Source of the DNA: Pyricularia pennisetigena
Taxonomy: Eukaryota; Ascomycota; Sordariomycetes; Magnaporthales; Pyriculariaceae
Reading direction: 5' to 3'
DNA: 64,000 nucleotides
Assembly: GCF_004337985.1 (NCBI RefSeq)
Contig: NC_043740.1
Location: forward strand, 2,517,616-2,581,615
Shown piece by piece: positions 35,573 to 47,075 of this stretch. Both the position numbers and the translations under genes were made by a program. Numbering within the stretch: the stretch's first letter is position 1; every line of letters starts with the position of its first letter. The notes beneath the pieces were generated by a model that saw only the letters and a program-made list of their open reading frames with translations, was not told the DNA's origin and ran no database searches.

Positions 35573-36051
35573 ATTGCAAGGAGCAAACTTACGCGATAGA
35601 CAGATTACCCTTCTCGCCGTTGAGATCCGAGCTGCCGACGCAAAGCTAAGCAGCATGAAATGTCCCTCGATCATCTTATCGCCTAGTTCTCAACGGGGCA
35701 TATCGCCATCAGTCAGTGACGAGTGACGAAGGGTGGGAAAAAAAATCGAAATCAAAATCAAAACTGCGAACGAGTGGAGGTGGTCCTTACCATGTCCATT
35801 CTCTGGGCACCGGGGGGCCATCGAAAACAGACCCTTTGCTCGCATACGAACCCTGTATTCTTCCCAAGGGGGGAGGGGGGCCTGCGGCGGCGCCCGACTC
35901 TAAAAGGGTTCGTGATCCTTTGTTTCTTGGGAATTTCTTCTGTAAAAAAATATTTCCCCCCCTATTTTTGTTTCTGTCTTTTTTTTCTTTTACTTGTTTC
36001 TGTTCTGGCTGTTTTTTTGGTACTCTTGCTTTTTCATTCTGATTTTTCTTT

Positions 36052-36053
<2 letters not shown>

Positions 36054-36092
<39 letters not shown>
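36054..36092. repeat. Poly(T) tract, 39 nt
   Basis: Uninterrupted T on the plus strand, following a T-rich stretch with scattered C. Confidence 0.95.
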
Positions 36093-36093
<1 letters not shown>

Positions 36094-36527
36094 TGATTCC
36101 CTCCCAACCAAAAATCATGGAGCCACACCAGATCGTCATGCTTCAGGCTAAATCTCACTTATACAAAATTCCGATCATGTCCGTCATGTGGAGTAAATCG
36201 TGCGCAAGCGAGAACAAATCGATGCAGCCTTTTTTTTTTTTCTCCTTCTCTTGCTTCTTCGTTTCTCGACACTGCAGAGCGCAGGTGACAGAAGGTAGAA
36301 ACTTTGAATCAAGGAATTGTTATTCGTTGTTTGTGGTTTGCGATTGATTGCTGGGATCAATCGACCCCGATTTGCTTGCGACACAGATAAGCGAGACAGA
36401 CCCCCCCTCCCCCAAATGCGCCTTTCCCAATGCCCCGATGTGCTTTTGTCGTCATCGAGCTGTGATACTGTTGCTTTTCCGATCTCTTTTTCTTTTTTGT
36501 TGTTTAGGTAACTTTGCCTCGCATTGT

Positions 36528-36530
<3 letters not shown>

Positions 36531-36562
<32 letters not shown>

Positions 36563-36634
36563 CTCTACATAATATTCGGAATTACGGAAAGTCGATCCCC
36601 CGTACCACGTACACACACACACACACACACACAC
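36531..36634. repeat. Pair of (CA)n microsatellites
   Basis: Two CA arrays (about 15 and 12 units) are separated by roughly 50 nt of unique sequence, just past the stop codon of the acyltransferase gene. Confidence 0.92.
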
Positions 36635-36681
36635 ATAAGTACGTACACACCAAACACTTCCCCACACACTCCCTCCTTTTT

Positions 36682-38316
36682 TCAGCCAGCCACTCTGTCG
36701 ACCCACATCATGAACCCTTGGTCGCGGCAGAGAGCATCCAGCGCAACCTTGGGCAGGCTCACAAACAGTTCGTGGTCAGTCGAGCCCTCCGCCGCCGGTA
36801 GGATGATGGCATTGCGGTAATCGCACCTGCCGCCTACCATGGCCTTGCGGATGCTCTCCGGCTTGCAAGGCCCGCCGACCCCGGGTATGTCAAAGACGGC
36901 GTCGCCCCCAAACGGTCGCCACGTGTTGACCTGGAGGTCGTGCCACAGCCGCGGGTCGTCCTCGAGCCCAAGCGTGCGGTAGTCGGTCAGGGCGCCGTAC
37001 AGCCGCGTCCGGGCGTCGACGTAGCTGCCGTCCACCTCCGATATGCTGCGCCGTATGGCCGCTGACAGGTCGCTCAGGTCGCCGAGGTCGCGGTTGCGGG
37101 CCGCGTCCAGGAGCTTTTGGGATGGAACGGTGGTCAGGCATTTTGTCGTGGCATTGCCAAAGTACTCGTCGACCTTGATGCGCGGCTCGCCGGGTGGTGT
37201 GATGTAGCCGCTGAGGGCTGCGTTGGGTACACCGTTGGTGCGGACGTTTGTTTGCGAGCCCGGTGAGGCCTCCTCGACCGATTTCATGCGCTTGATCCAG
37301 TTCACCGGGTTCATGAGCGTCGCATTGGCCGTCGCATCCACGCCGTCTTCTCGACTTTCCGTTTCGTGTCGGGCGAGCGCAATATGAGCCCATGCCAGTG
37401 CGGAAATGCACACGTAGATGGACGGCATCGGTCCGATCGTCTCACCAACGCGGTTTCGAGGCCTCAGCTTTTCCCTGAGCCTCAAGAGCGTGGTTTCGGT
37501 AAAGACAAAAACTTTGGCATCCGTCGCAACCTTTGACATGTCGAACCCGCCTTGCCTTAGCACGGGCTGTGTCGGACCGACCATCTTGTTAGCCACGTAG
37601 TGATACTCGGGACAGTCTTTGGCCAGCGCCCCGACCCCTCTCCCCGCGCTGTCGTGGGCCTTATTCTTCACTATATCCGGCAGGGTGAGGGTCCAGCCGG
37701 GTGGATGCCTGACTGTAACATCTCTCGTCGCTGCCCCCAGGCAGTCGAGAAGAACTCGAACGCACTCGCCGTCCCCAAAGGCGTGGTGGAGGTGTGAGAG
37801 CAGAAGCAGTCCCCCCTTGATGAAAAAGGTCCGGAAGATGAGGACCGGGACGCCTTTCCGCTTCGGAGCACCGCCGACGCCTGCGGGGTTCTTTGGTTGG
37901 GCACCAGGGTCTGCTGGGTTTGCGTTGATGCCCAACGCGAAACGACCGTGTGTAAATGCTGCAGGTGGAAACCCTCGCTTCCGCAACTCATCGTACGTGT
38001 AATCAAAGGTAGCCGAGATGTCCTCAAAGGTGGCGTAGATGCCATCGCCGGGCTGGTCATGGGGACCGACGGACACGGCCTTTGCTTTGTGCTTGTGCCA
38101 CACCAGCCAACCAGGCTGATCCGGAGCAGTCGAGAGTCGTAGGTTTCCAGCAAACTCGGGTCTTGTGTCAGCCAACCGGTGCAGTGATCGTAGAAGGTGT
38201 GCCCGGGCTGCTTCTCGCGCAGTCGACGAAGCGCTGGCTTGGAAGGGGAAGCACATGGAATACGACACAAAGTCGCGAGGAGCCGTCTGGCTCCAAAGTG
38301 GAAGTATCGTCGGCAT
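36682..38316 (-). CDS. BAHD/trichothecene-3-O-acetyltransferase-like acyltransferase
   Basis: An intronless frame of 544 residues. I chose the ATG at 38316 because L-P-L-W-S-Q-T-A-P-R-D-F matches the family's usual N-terminus. The same frame stays open upstream, with in-frame ATGs at 38460, 38505 and 38562. The catalytic H-x3-D-type motif appears as H-H-A-F-G-D-G near residue 180; His would be the general base that activates the acceptor hydroxyl. A second conserved block near residue 490 (R-P-F-G-G-D-A-V-F-D) replaces the canonical D-F-G-W-G-like loop. Enzymes of this family move acyl groups from acyl-CoA to alcohols or amines in secondary metabolism or detoxification. No other biosynthetic gene lies nearby, so no cluster is claimed and the substrate is unknown. 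Confidence 0.85.
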   Translation of the reverse strand: MPTILPLWSQTAPRDFVSYSMCFPFQASASSTAREAARAHLLRSLHRLADTRPEFAGNLRLSTAPDQPGWLVWHKHKAKAVSVGPHDQPGDGIYATFEDISATFDYTYDELRKRGFPPAAFTHGRFALGINANPADPGAQPKNPAGVGGAPKRKGVPVLIFRTFFIKGGLLLLSHLHHAFGDGECVRVLLDCLGAATRDVTVRHPPGWTLTLPDIVKNKAHDSAGRGVGALAKDCPEYHYVANKMVGPTQPVLRQGGFDMSKVATDAKVFVFTETTLLRLREKLRPRNRVGETIGPMPSIYVCISALAWAHIALARHETESREDGVDATANATLMNPVNWIKRMKSVEEASPGSQTNVRTNGVPNAALSGYITPPGEPRIKVDEYFGNATTKCLTTVPSQKLLDAARNRDLGDLSDLSAAIRRSISEVDGSYVDARTRLYGALTDYRTLGLEDDPRLWHDLQVNTWRPFGGDAVFDIPGVGGPCKPESIRKAMVGGRCDYRNAIILPAAEGSTDHELFVSLPKVALDALCRDQGFMMWVDRVAG

Positions 38317-41300
38317 TTCCGTCTCAGGTGGCCGGCCGTCCCTTGTAGGACGGGGCTGGAGGCTGTCTGTTCGACAAGATGGCGGCGTAAGTGGGTGTGG
38401 TGGTCCTTGTACCTTGCAGCTAGACGCGACGACCTTTGCCGTCCCTTGGGGATAGAACATAGTCGGATGTTGACCCGTCGTGGTCACCGTTGTTGAGCTT
38501 CCCATCATGTGTGTCGGTGGGAAGTCCGTGGCTACCTCAGCAGCTGATATGAATCTTGACATCAGGGGTATTGAAGATAGATGCCAGTTCAAGTGAGCGA
38601 GGGAGCAACAATTAAGGACCCAATGGCTATTATTCTAATCCGCTCCAGGGTGGCAGGCACGTATCTACCTGATGGCAGTGGACAAAAAGGTGCTATGTCA
38701 GAAAAGGACATTATAGACATCGAAGACGTAGAGTAGGGGCGCTCCAGGTATGAAGAGTCTGTGAGATCTGGGGTTGGTACGTTTGGTAGTTTCGAGCTTG
38801 CGGTGTGGAAATCGCTTAGCGGCGAGTTCCTACTTGCAAAAAATACCCCGTACATCTGCTGCTGGCAGTCGGGAGATCGAGGCAGAAGCATGGATGGCCC
38901 AACTGGGCTGCCGTGTTGCTTTTTTCTTCTTCTTTTTCTCCTTTCTTTCTTCACTCCTTTCTTTTTTTGGCTTTTATCATTATCCCGTGGTGTGCAGCGC
39001 GACAAAGCTATATGCAAGGAGGGCCAAGGAGACCATAAGGGGCCCAATGTGGATGTACCGCCAACGGGTGGGGAGAATCTAGCCGGTAAAGACGCCACAC
39101 GCATGCGGGAGGATGAGATAGGAAGTTGTCATGAGGTGGGCGGGCTAGGCTTGCAGGCTAAGGATAGGCTGTGGCCGCACAACAGGAAAAGCCTTGTCTC
39201 CGCCAGATCGAATGTGTGAGCATAGGCCAAGCCTGTAAGCAAGGAGAAAGAGGGTAGTAAAGGAACAGAGGGGAAAAAAAAAAATGAAGATGAGGTAAAA
39301 AGAAATCAAACCAACACAGCCGGATCCGTGCTCTCGCTTGACGCCTCGGCACACCCCCAAATATTGTTTTCTCCACAAGCACCAAAGAGTAGTCCTAGTG
39401 ACATTACAAAGGAAAAGAAAAAAAAAAAAAAGACCCCATAGCACCAACACCAAATATTCGTTTGATCCGGGACACGAGTTGAACGTGGAGCAGTGTATCG
39501 TAGCTTCTCCGTACCCGATGGCTTTACCGCTCCGACTTGCTCAGATTGTTGGTTCGCGGCAAGCTTCCCGGTGCCCCCGTGGTGGCGTGGAGGGGTTGTG
39601 AAATGTTGTAATGGAAGTGGGTTCAGGAAGTGTGATATGCATTATGGTAGTGGATCATGGTTTCTTGATGGCGTGAATTGGGGCCCTGGATGACCTGCCC
39701 CGGCGTTTGCTTACACATTTTTTTTTTTTTTTTTATTTCCCTGGCAAAGCCCGGTGATTGAATCGGTCAAGTGCTCAGCAGGTGTGTCGGCTTCGGAATC
39801 AACTATGCCGGGAATCTACGTGTTCCGATTGCTGATCCGTCCATATCTTGTTGGTAAAGGGTAGCGTATAATTGCTTCTGATTCTGCTCATTCCCTTGCC
39901 TAGGGTGCTGCCTCCCCCGATGCAGCGCCCAGGCTTGATCTAGGTTTAGTGTTATCGAGGTCCCTGCGAGTGCACTCTTGTGAAAACAGTGAAGGGCCTT
40001 CTCCAGAGGATGCACAAGCAATGTCGCTACCGGAAGCGCGCAACTCGTTCCCCGACGTCGTGTGGTGGGTGGGGTGGATGACCTTCTGGGGGAAAAACGA
40101 ACCCACCCTAGCTTCCTCGAAAAGCTGAAATGTGATAAATTACCTACCTGGGCCGCGGATCGAGCCGCCGTGACCAGGCGGGAAGGGACAAAAAAAAAAA
40201 AAAAAAAAAAAAGCCTGTACAATATTGTGATCGACTACACAAAAAGGCTGAGTGTCTGGTGGAGTCGTATATATTGTGCACGCGTAATCGATAACGCCCG
40301 TGGTACTTGGATGCATAAAGCAAGCAGTTTTGGTCATCATTTGAAGGTCTCCTATCAGTCCGTTAATCGACACACCACTTAGCGTAGCTCGTTGGCGAAA
40401 AGGGTGGTCATATTACTATATGTATCCCCCATAATGAGGCTGCTATATGACTGGGCCAGCTGTTATCCTGTGTCATATGGTTGGTAGTGGGTGCTCGTAA
40501 TGATTGATTGGTTAGTTTGCAGGTGATTCCACCTGACGTTGATGTTGTTGGTCCGGTCTTACTACGAACATCCTGGTAGTCGTTCTTGAGCTTTGCATTG
40601 GTGCGAACCGTTCAAGCCATGCCGCCCAGTGCGCCATAGCTGAGAATAGATATCAAGCTAGCTACTGTCAAATAGGCAGCACCCTGCTCGGTGCCTGGCT
40701 AGGCAAGGACCGTCAAGCCCTGGAACAAGGGACATGTCAGTCAAGAGAAGGTCTCAACAACCCCTTCCTTAGCCTTTACACCTGCAAAGCCTTGACAGGC
40801 TACGCAGTACGGCAACATGGCACAGCACATGACGAAGCAAGCCAGTAATGATTTGTTACCAACTTTCTTCGTGACAATGTGAGTGGCTGACGGGTTATAA
40901 GACAGGCCCAACCTTGCCGAGTTCCGTACTCGACAAAAGCAGCGGTGTGCAAGGTTGAGCATCTGGATGACTTCATGTGGAAGCCATGCTCCAAACCTTG
41001 TCCAGCCCTGTAGATAGATGTCCTTGACCAGATTGTCCTGCATACCCGAAATATAGTTAATGTGAGACAGTGAGTTCTAGAGGTTTGCATCTGACTGGGG
41101 ATGCAGACTACATCACGCGCTACCCAATATAACAATACTTTACGAAGGGCCATATTAGGGGTAAAACGCCGAGACCGTCCTCAAGTTCGTCCACGTTTCA
41201 AGCCATAGACGAGGTCTAAGAATCAACGATTGAGAAGACTTACGATCTTGTCTCGTATGCTTGGGTTCAGTTTGCAGGTGGAGTTCTGAAGTTTGCCCAG

Positions 41301-42606
41301 AACAAGGGTCACCACTTGCTGAGCTGGAAATTGTTGACAGCCACAAGGCGAGTCCCAATGAGGCGTTTAGCAGTTCACGCAAGCTCCAGCGCCTCTCAAA
41401 TGGCCAGCTCATTATGATCCACCTTGGGCTGCAGCACCCTGTTTCTGATCGGTCGGGTCCGATTTGAAGAAGCAACGGCAAGGGGTGAACATACTAGTCC
41501 AGAGGGAGCTGGGTGTTCGCGCTCAGTCACTAAATCGGGCTAAGCGTTGATATGCTCCATGCAAGCCCTAGCCCATCGATCATAATGGCGCCCTGTAAAT
41601 CTGGCGAAGCTGGCGAGATCTTGATTTCATATCCACCCATACATGGGCTCCCTCATATTTCAGAAGCGCCCAGGTTGAGAGGTGCTGCCAAAACTCATCA
41701 GCCAAGCGCTTTAGCCAAGATATGTAAGCAGGTGTTTGGGCGGCCAAGCTGAACTGCGGGGGGGTGAGTGGTCGAAAAAGCTCGCTCGGGAGAGCTGCGA
41801 TGGGTGATCCAGCAAAGATACCAGAGAGATCGGACAGGAGATCGTACAGGAATATCACAGAGATCGAACGATAAAGCCGCTTGGCGACAGATCGTATCAT
41901 ACATGGTCAGTTAACGATCCGAACAGATTTAGGGTTTAGTGCAGATCGATGAGATTTATTGTCCTTCATTCTCGGCACTGGAAAGGCTGGGACGAATCTG
42001 CTAGCGAGTTTGCTTGGCCACATCCCGTTTCCTATCAACATTGCGGTGTGATGAGGTTGGGCGGGATTGCTGAGCAGTTGTGGCGTTGCAATGGAGTTCG
42101 GCCGATCTGGGACTCGGTTAGACATCTTCTTGTCGATATTCTGCGCGTTTTAGTATAATGAACGAGGGGCTGGCACGGTTGGCACGGTTGGCTATTGATT
42201 TCCTGTTTTCAATGTCTGTTTTTTGTCCATCAGAATTTGGAGAAAGTGATAGATTCGGTATGAGAATTGAGGTGCCATGAGGTCTTGGATGCGAAAAAAG
42301 ACAAATAAATGAACCCACCCCTCTACTGTCCAATGAGAATGTTGAGCGTGGATCGCTGCCCCGCATTAAGATTCTGTTGCGGTGTTAGCTTGCCATCAAA
42401 CAACGCTTTCACGCGATGCCGCTGTTGGTGTCGCATTGTACCTATGGCGTAGAGGAAAGACAAGGGTTTCCCCTCTATCCTGGCAGATTTTCTTCACTTC
42501 ATTTTATGCTTAGCAGACTGATTTTGTAATCATTTGGCATCAACGGAAATATCACCACCTTTCACGTCAGACTCTTCTCATCTAAGCATCTCCCATTTTT
42601 TACCCC
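38317..42606. other. Long intergenic region
   Basis: About 4.3 kb with no gene I can support. It contains a 17-nt T tract (39718-39734), a 23-nt A tract (40190-40212) and many short non-homologous frames on both strands. The last few hundred bases before 42607 would hold the promoter of the histone methyltransferase gene. Decayed mobile elements cannot be excluded without a repeat search. Confidence 0.5.
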
Positions 42607-43778
42607 ATGGAACTAGCATCAAGGCGCCACTTCTTCAAACATGGAGGGCAGGATGTAGGTTGCCCTGATACCAAACCAAGATCCGGTCCTGTTGACTACC
42701 TGCTTGACCCTTTTCGCCCTACAATCCATGTCTGACACGACAAATAGCCTTCAATAGGCTTAAATTCGGCGGAGATCCAGAACTGCCACTGGTGCCAATT
42801 GCGGTCCTTTGCCAACCATGAAAAATACCCCATCTCGATCATTAACGACACCGGCGATGGGGCTTCGCTACCTGCCGATTTCCGTTTTATTTCCGAAAGA
42901 ATCCTCGGAAAGGGTGTCTCGCGCGCCGAGGCTAGTTTCCTCAGCGGCTGCGAATGCACCTCGAACGAGGATTGCATGTACGGTGGCTGCGAGTGCCTCT
43001 CGGATCTCCCCGATTCTGGACTTGAAAGCGACGGTGGTGCAGATTCTCGCAAAAGCCGTAATAGCCGCATCAAGAAGTTCGCATATTATTCGAGTGGCGA
43101 AAGAGCCGGCTTGCTGAGGGAAAGCTACCTCGATACCCGGACAGCCATCTACGAATGCCATGAGCAGTGCAGCTGTGGACCAGACTGCCCGAACCGCGTG
43201 GTCGAAAGGGGCCGCACCTTGCCTCTTCAGATTTTCCGTACCGATGACGGAAGGGGATGGGGTAAGTTTGAGCTCGAGAAACCTGCATCTCTTGTCTGTG
43301 TCTGCAAGCACAAGTTGACCGCCACTGCGAAACAGGTGTCAAGGCCACAGTCGATATCAAATGCGGCCAGTTCGTGGATACCTATATTGGCGAGGTGATT
43401 ACTGACAGCGAGGCTGTGGAGCGCCGTAAGGCCACCCGCAAAAAGGACCTGTATCTTTTCGACCTGGACAAGTTCTGGGAAGTGATACAGGATGACGAGA
43501 GCAGGCTGGTAATCGACGGAGAGTACCGAAGCGGTCCTTCCCGCTTCTTTAACCATAGCTGCGACCCAAACATGCGCATCTTTGCGCGTGTTGGCGCCCA
43601 TGCCGAACTGAACCTGCACGACCTTGCATTTTTTGCTATCCGAGATATAGCAAACGGCGACGAACTTACATTCGATTACGTCGATGGCCAGGTCTTGCCA
43701 GATGGTGAACCGCTGGACAATGATTATACCAAATGCTTGTGTAAAAGCGATAACTGCAGAGGCGTTCTCTGGAGCTAA
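42607..43778 (+). CDS. dim-5: DIM-5/Clr4-type histone H3 lysine-9 methyltransferase
   Basis: Three exons (42607-42654, 42748-43261, 43336-43778) give 334 residues, near the size of Neurospora DIM-5. The short first exon reads M-E-L-A-S-R-R-H-F-F-K-H-G and joins N-C-H-W-C-Q, matching the known N-terminus. The pre-SET zinc cluster (84-165) has the expected nine Cys (C-x-C..C..C-x-C..C..C-x-C..C). The SET domain (about 170-303) has G-W-G near 187, N-H-S-C-D-P-N at 260-266 and F-D-Y at 300-302. The post-SET is C321-x-C323-x4-C328. There is no chromodomain, as in DIM-5. It trimethylates H3K9; in Neurospora this directs DNA methylation and heterochromatin, including at RIP-mutated repeats. Splice choice at exon 1 is supported by phase and a CTGAC branch site. 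Confidence 0.96.
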
Positions 43779-45452
43779 CTGGGGGGCTTCTTTCGTGTTC
43801 TCCTTTCTCGAGCCGGGCATGTGAGAAAGCTGCAGATGCTTGTTTTCGACACAATAGAACAATAGCCTAATGCCCGTTCAAGGAAACCTCCAAACTTTAG
43901 CCCGGGACTTCAAAGGTCCCCCAGTGCTTATGAGAAAAGAGGTGCCTGATAATTGGTGCTGGGGAGGAAACGATCGGATGAAGCAAGTTAAGATTGTCCA
44001 AGTTCGTTCCTGCAAAGCAAGGCATGGAGCTCACGTGCTTGTATTCAGCCATATTTTGCATATCTAGTGTCTGCCTTGCCTGGCGAATAAATGGTTCGGA
44101 TGCATGCGTTCTGACGTTCCAAAGGATAATGCCCGCGTGCGAGATTCAGACTAGACATCATTAGTGCAGACCAGCAGCAGCAGCAAGACTCCGAGTTCTT
44201 CAGCCGCAGTAAGTTTCGGCTCATGTTGATGACTACATAGGTGCTCACGTGGTAATCTACAGTATACCACCATACTACCATGTGGGTGTGATGTAGGCAA
44301 GGCCTGACTGCATCCATGACCGCTGAGTAAGTGTCCAAGCTAGGTAATTTAGCCTGTCCATCTGTGCTTTGGCTTTATGTTAGTTGAATAAACATACCCA
44401 TCAATTCAACCCCTTTATGCGAATAAAATGAAGTGGCAGGTGATGGAAGGATAACGCCGTATCCCGCCGTCCGTTCCTGGTTGAATCGAGGTAGCACTTT
44501 GTTTTTCTTTTACTCCGTACGTGTTCATGTTGGACTGTACCCCTGTCAACTCATTGCTTGTTTCTTTTTCTTTTTCTTTTTCTTTTTCTTTCTTCATCTT
44601 GTCCAACCATCCCGCGGTTAACTGTGGGGGAGATCTTAGTGTACGTACCTTATTGTAGGCATTGTACTGCATGCCTATTTCCCAGTTCAGTAGGGCAAAG
44701 CATCCATGTCGTGGTAGTGACGACAATCGTACGTACACTAAAGGACTGACCTTGCAGGACGGTAAACAATGACTCGTTTTCACACATATCATTGGATATG
44801 TACCCTAAAAGAGGAGCCTATACTTTCCTACTTTGATAACCATCGCTTCGATTTTGGGGCTGACTGCCATGCGTAAGCTGTCAATGGTGAAGATTATCGG
44901 CATGTTTTTTTTTTTTCTTTTTCTTTTTTCCTTTTATTCCCCTTTCGCCGTCGGCTGCACGATATCCTGCATCTCCACGGCTCGGAGTTTCCAAAGAAAA
45001 GGAGAGCAGGCAGCTAGCTCAGCTTGACCCCTCATCAATCCACAAAACTCGTTTCTCCCTATACTTTTGGGCTGGCGCCATTTCCGCCTGAAATTGTCTA
45101 GACCAGACCCCCAACCCCACTTCTCCTCTCCCCTGGACGCTCTCTTCTTTGGGGTAATCTTCTCACTAACTCGTACTGACGGCCCCAGCCCCATTTAATT
45201 TGCAGGGGGAGGATATCCATTACTCACCACCCTAACATCCATACCACCAACCACTACCGTCCTGTCGCCAGTCTTATCGAGGCCAACGAGCGAGGCGCGA
45301 CTTTACGCTCTACACTGTGGGCACGGCAGCCGGGGAAAATCAAACCTGGCAACGATCAGCGATTCCTGGTTTCCAAGAGTGAAATGGTGACTCTTTCTTG
45401 CCAGTCCCAGACAGGATAGCTGAGAGAAGAACGGAAAATAATAATAATAAAA
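43779..45452. other. Intergenic region with a TTTTTC array
   Basis: No supported gene. It contains (TTTTTC)n at about 44560-44592 and a T-rich stretch near 44904-44938. The downstream part is the promoter and leader of the UBTD gene. Confidence 0.6.
44560..44592. repeat. (TTTTTC)n array
   Basis: About five tandem hexanucleotide units. Confidence 0.85.
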
Positions 45453-46643
45453 ATGGTATGTGCTTCGCCTACATGTATGCCGATGAGCTATCCTTGAATT
45501 GCGCCGAGCCTGCTCCCGAGGAGACGGACGGTGATAGCTGTTCCCCACCACAACCACTCCATTAATCCGTTTCTAATTCTCTCCTGTTCAATCTAGGGCT
45601 GCTGCGGTTCCCGGCCTGCAGGGCCAAACTCGCCCTACCCTGGGGATGCTGCGTCGGCGTCGGCGCGCGCAATCAACACCGTCGCAGCCCGTCCCGCTGC
45701 GGGCTCGCCACTCTCTGGGGATGCCGAAGCGGCAGCATCGCCCACATCCACGCGCTCACCTCAGAGACACCGTCATCGCCAGCCGCTCGACCAGCACATC
45801 AACAAGCCGCTGCGCTGGCACCGGTGGGCATCGCGCAGTCGCGTGTGGACGCGAGAGGACCTGGCAGCCGAGAGAAAGGACTTTTTCGACACTCGAGTGA
45901 CGGGTCGCGTCGAGGTCTGGCAAGCCATCAAGACTGCGCTCGAGGTTCTGTGGGAATCAGACCCCAATCCTCCCCCAGGGACGACGGCGCCGACTCAGGA
46001 GCAACAGGAAGAGGCGCTGCTCACGGCGCAGAGCATCATGATGGCTGCTGATATAACGCTCCCCACGGGTAACCTTGCGCAGGGTGTCTACGACCGGCTC
46101 GGCAACTACTATGCCCTGCCCGAGCACGTCGTCTGCAATCCGGTCAACGTCATCAATGCCTCGGACCTCCCACCTTCGGACGATGGGGATGAGATTGATG
46201 ACGACGAGGCTGATATTGGAAGCATTGGGGATACTAAACAGCCTTATATTGCCAGCTCTGCCGAGGATGACGAGACTGATAAGGCGGCCCAGCGCCGTAA
46301 AGAAAAGGGAAAAGAGGTTGAAGTTGAGGAGGAGACCATCACCGTTCGCTGTCGGCTTAGCGAAAATGCGCGGGATGTAGTGGTTACACTTCCCAAGAAG
46401 AGTCCAGTACGGGTTTTGGCCCGTCGAATAGTCGAGGAAGCCAAGGTACGGATGCGGTCTCCACCTAGGAGTTCAGTTGCGTGACCTGAGATATACTGAC
46501 CAGTTGGACTTTAGCTTCCGAACGACACGAGCGTACGGATCGCATACTTGGGAAAGATACTTCGTGACACGACACCTCTTACCCTACAAGGTTGGCAGGA
46601 GGGACATGTACTGAACGCCATGTGCTTCAGCAAATCACGTTAG
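45453..46643 (+). CDS. UBTD1/2 (DC-UbP)-like ubiquitin-domain protein, predicted N-acylated
   Basis: Three exons: 45453-45455 (the ATG alone), 45597-46445 and 46515-46643, giving 326 residues. The intron begins directly after ATG (GTATGT) and the next exon starts G-C-C-G-S, so the product begins M-G-C-C. This is a candidate N-myristoylation/palmitoylation signal, in line with animal UBTD proteins, which also start M-G. A disordered Ala/Ser region follows. The UBTD/DC-UbP helical domain spans about 64-190 (P-L-x-W, L-x-x-x-R-x-x-F-F-D-T-R-V-x-G and L-P-x-x-V-V-C-N-P-V-N). After an acidic linker comes a ubiquitin-like fold (about 250-326, I-T-V-R-C-R to H-V-L-N-A-M). The family binds ubiquitin-pathway enzymes. 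After the stop TAG the same frame stays open for 144 more codons. Confidence 0.9.
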
Positions 46644-47075
46644 GCGCGTGAAGTGCCACCTGACGAATACGCGGATGCTTGGGTCCGCAATGGGCATCGC
46701 GCGTATTGGCACGAAAGATGCTCGACGCCACCACTGTCGCCTGAGCCGGTACATTCCCCCGCGGAACTAATCCCGCCACATGTCAGAAGTCGTGGTAATC
46801 TGGCCAGGTTCCGGGCCAACATTGCCACGTTGTCTATTCCCACGACCTTCTCTCAAGGCACAGGTGTCCGAACGAGCGAACCGAATGATCAGTCAATGGA
46901 AGTCCCGACGCTCTATTTGGAATCAATGGTGCCACCATCCTCATTTGGATTCCTCTTGGCTAATACGGAACGACCAGTCACAGGCAGCTCATTGCAGAGG
47001 AGCAGCCCAATAAGTGACGTCGAAACCCTCAGAAGCGCTTCACCTCCGGCACTTCAGGCACGGAATGATAAGTAG
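46644..47075 (+). other. In-frame open stretch after the UBTD stop codon
   Basis: The frame of the last UBTD exon stays open for 144 codons after TAG (46641-46643) with protein-like composition (Pro/Ser/Arg-rich, two Trp in the first 20 residues). It has no ATG of its own near the start and no motif. It could be a readthrough extension, an alternative exon or chance. Confidence 0.35.

Larger units (their letters stand above)
34554..36681. other. Intergenic region rich in simple repeats
   Basis: Between convergent genes. It holds T tracts at 35206-35233 and 36054-36092, a GCTT tetranucleotide array at 35531-35572 and two CA arrays at 36531-36560 and 36611-36634. No gene is supported. Confidence 0.65.

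Noticed and set aside
36682..38316. Trichothecene-type biosynthetic cluster
   Set aside because: Only one acyltransferase-like gene is present; no terpene synthase, P450 or regulator gene lies within the window.
36682..38592. Longer start for the acyltransferase (636 codons)
   Set aside because: The first codon of that frame is TTG, and the first 92 residues do not resemble the family; the ATG at 38316 fits better, though 38460, 38505 and 38562 remain possible.
38317..42606. Possible decayed transposon in the 4.3-kb gene desert
   Set aside because: I could find no terminal repeats, reverse-transcriptase, integrase or transposase motifs by eye; a repeat-library search would be needed.
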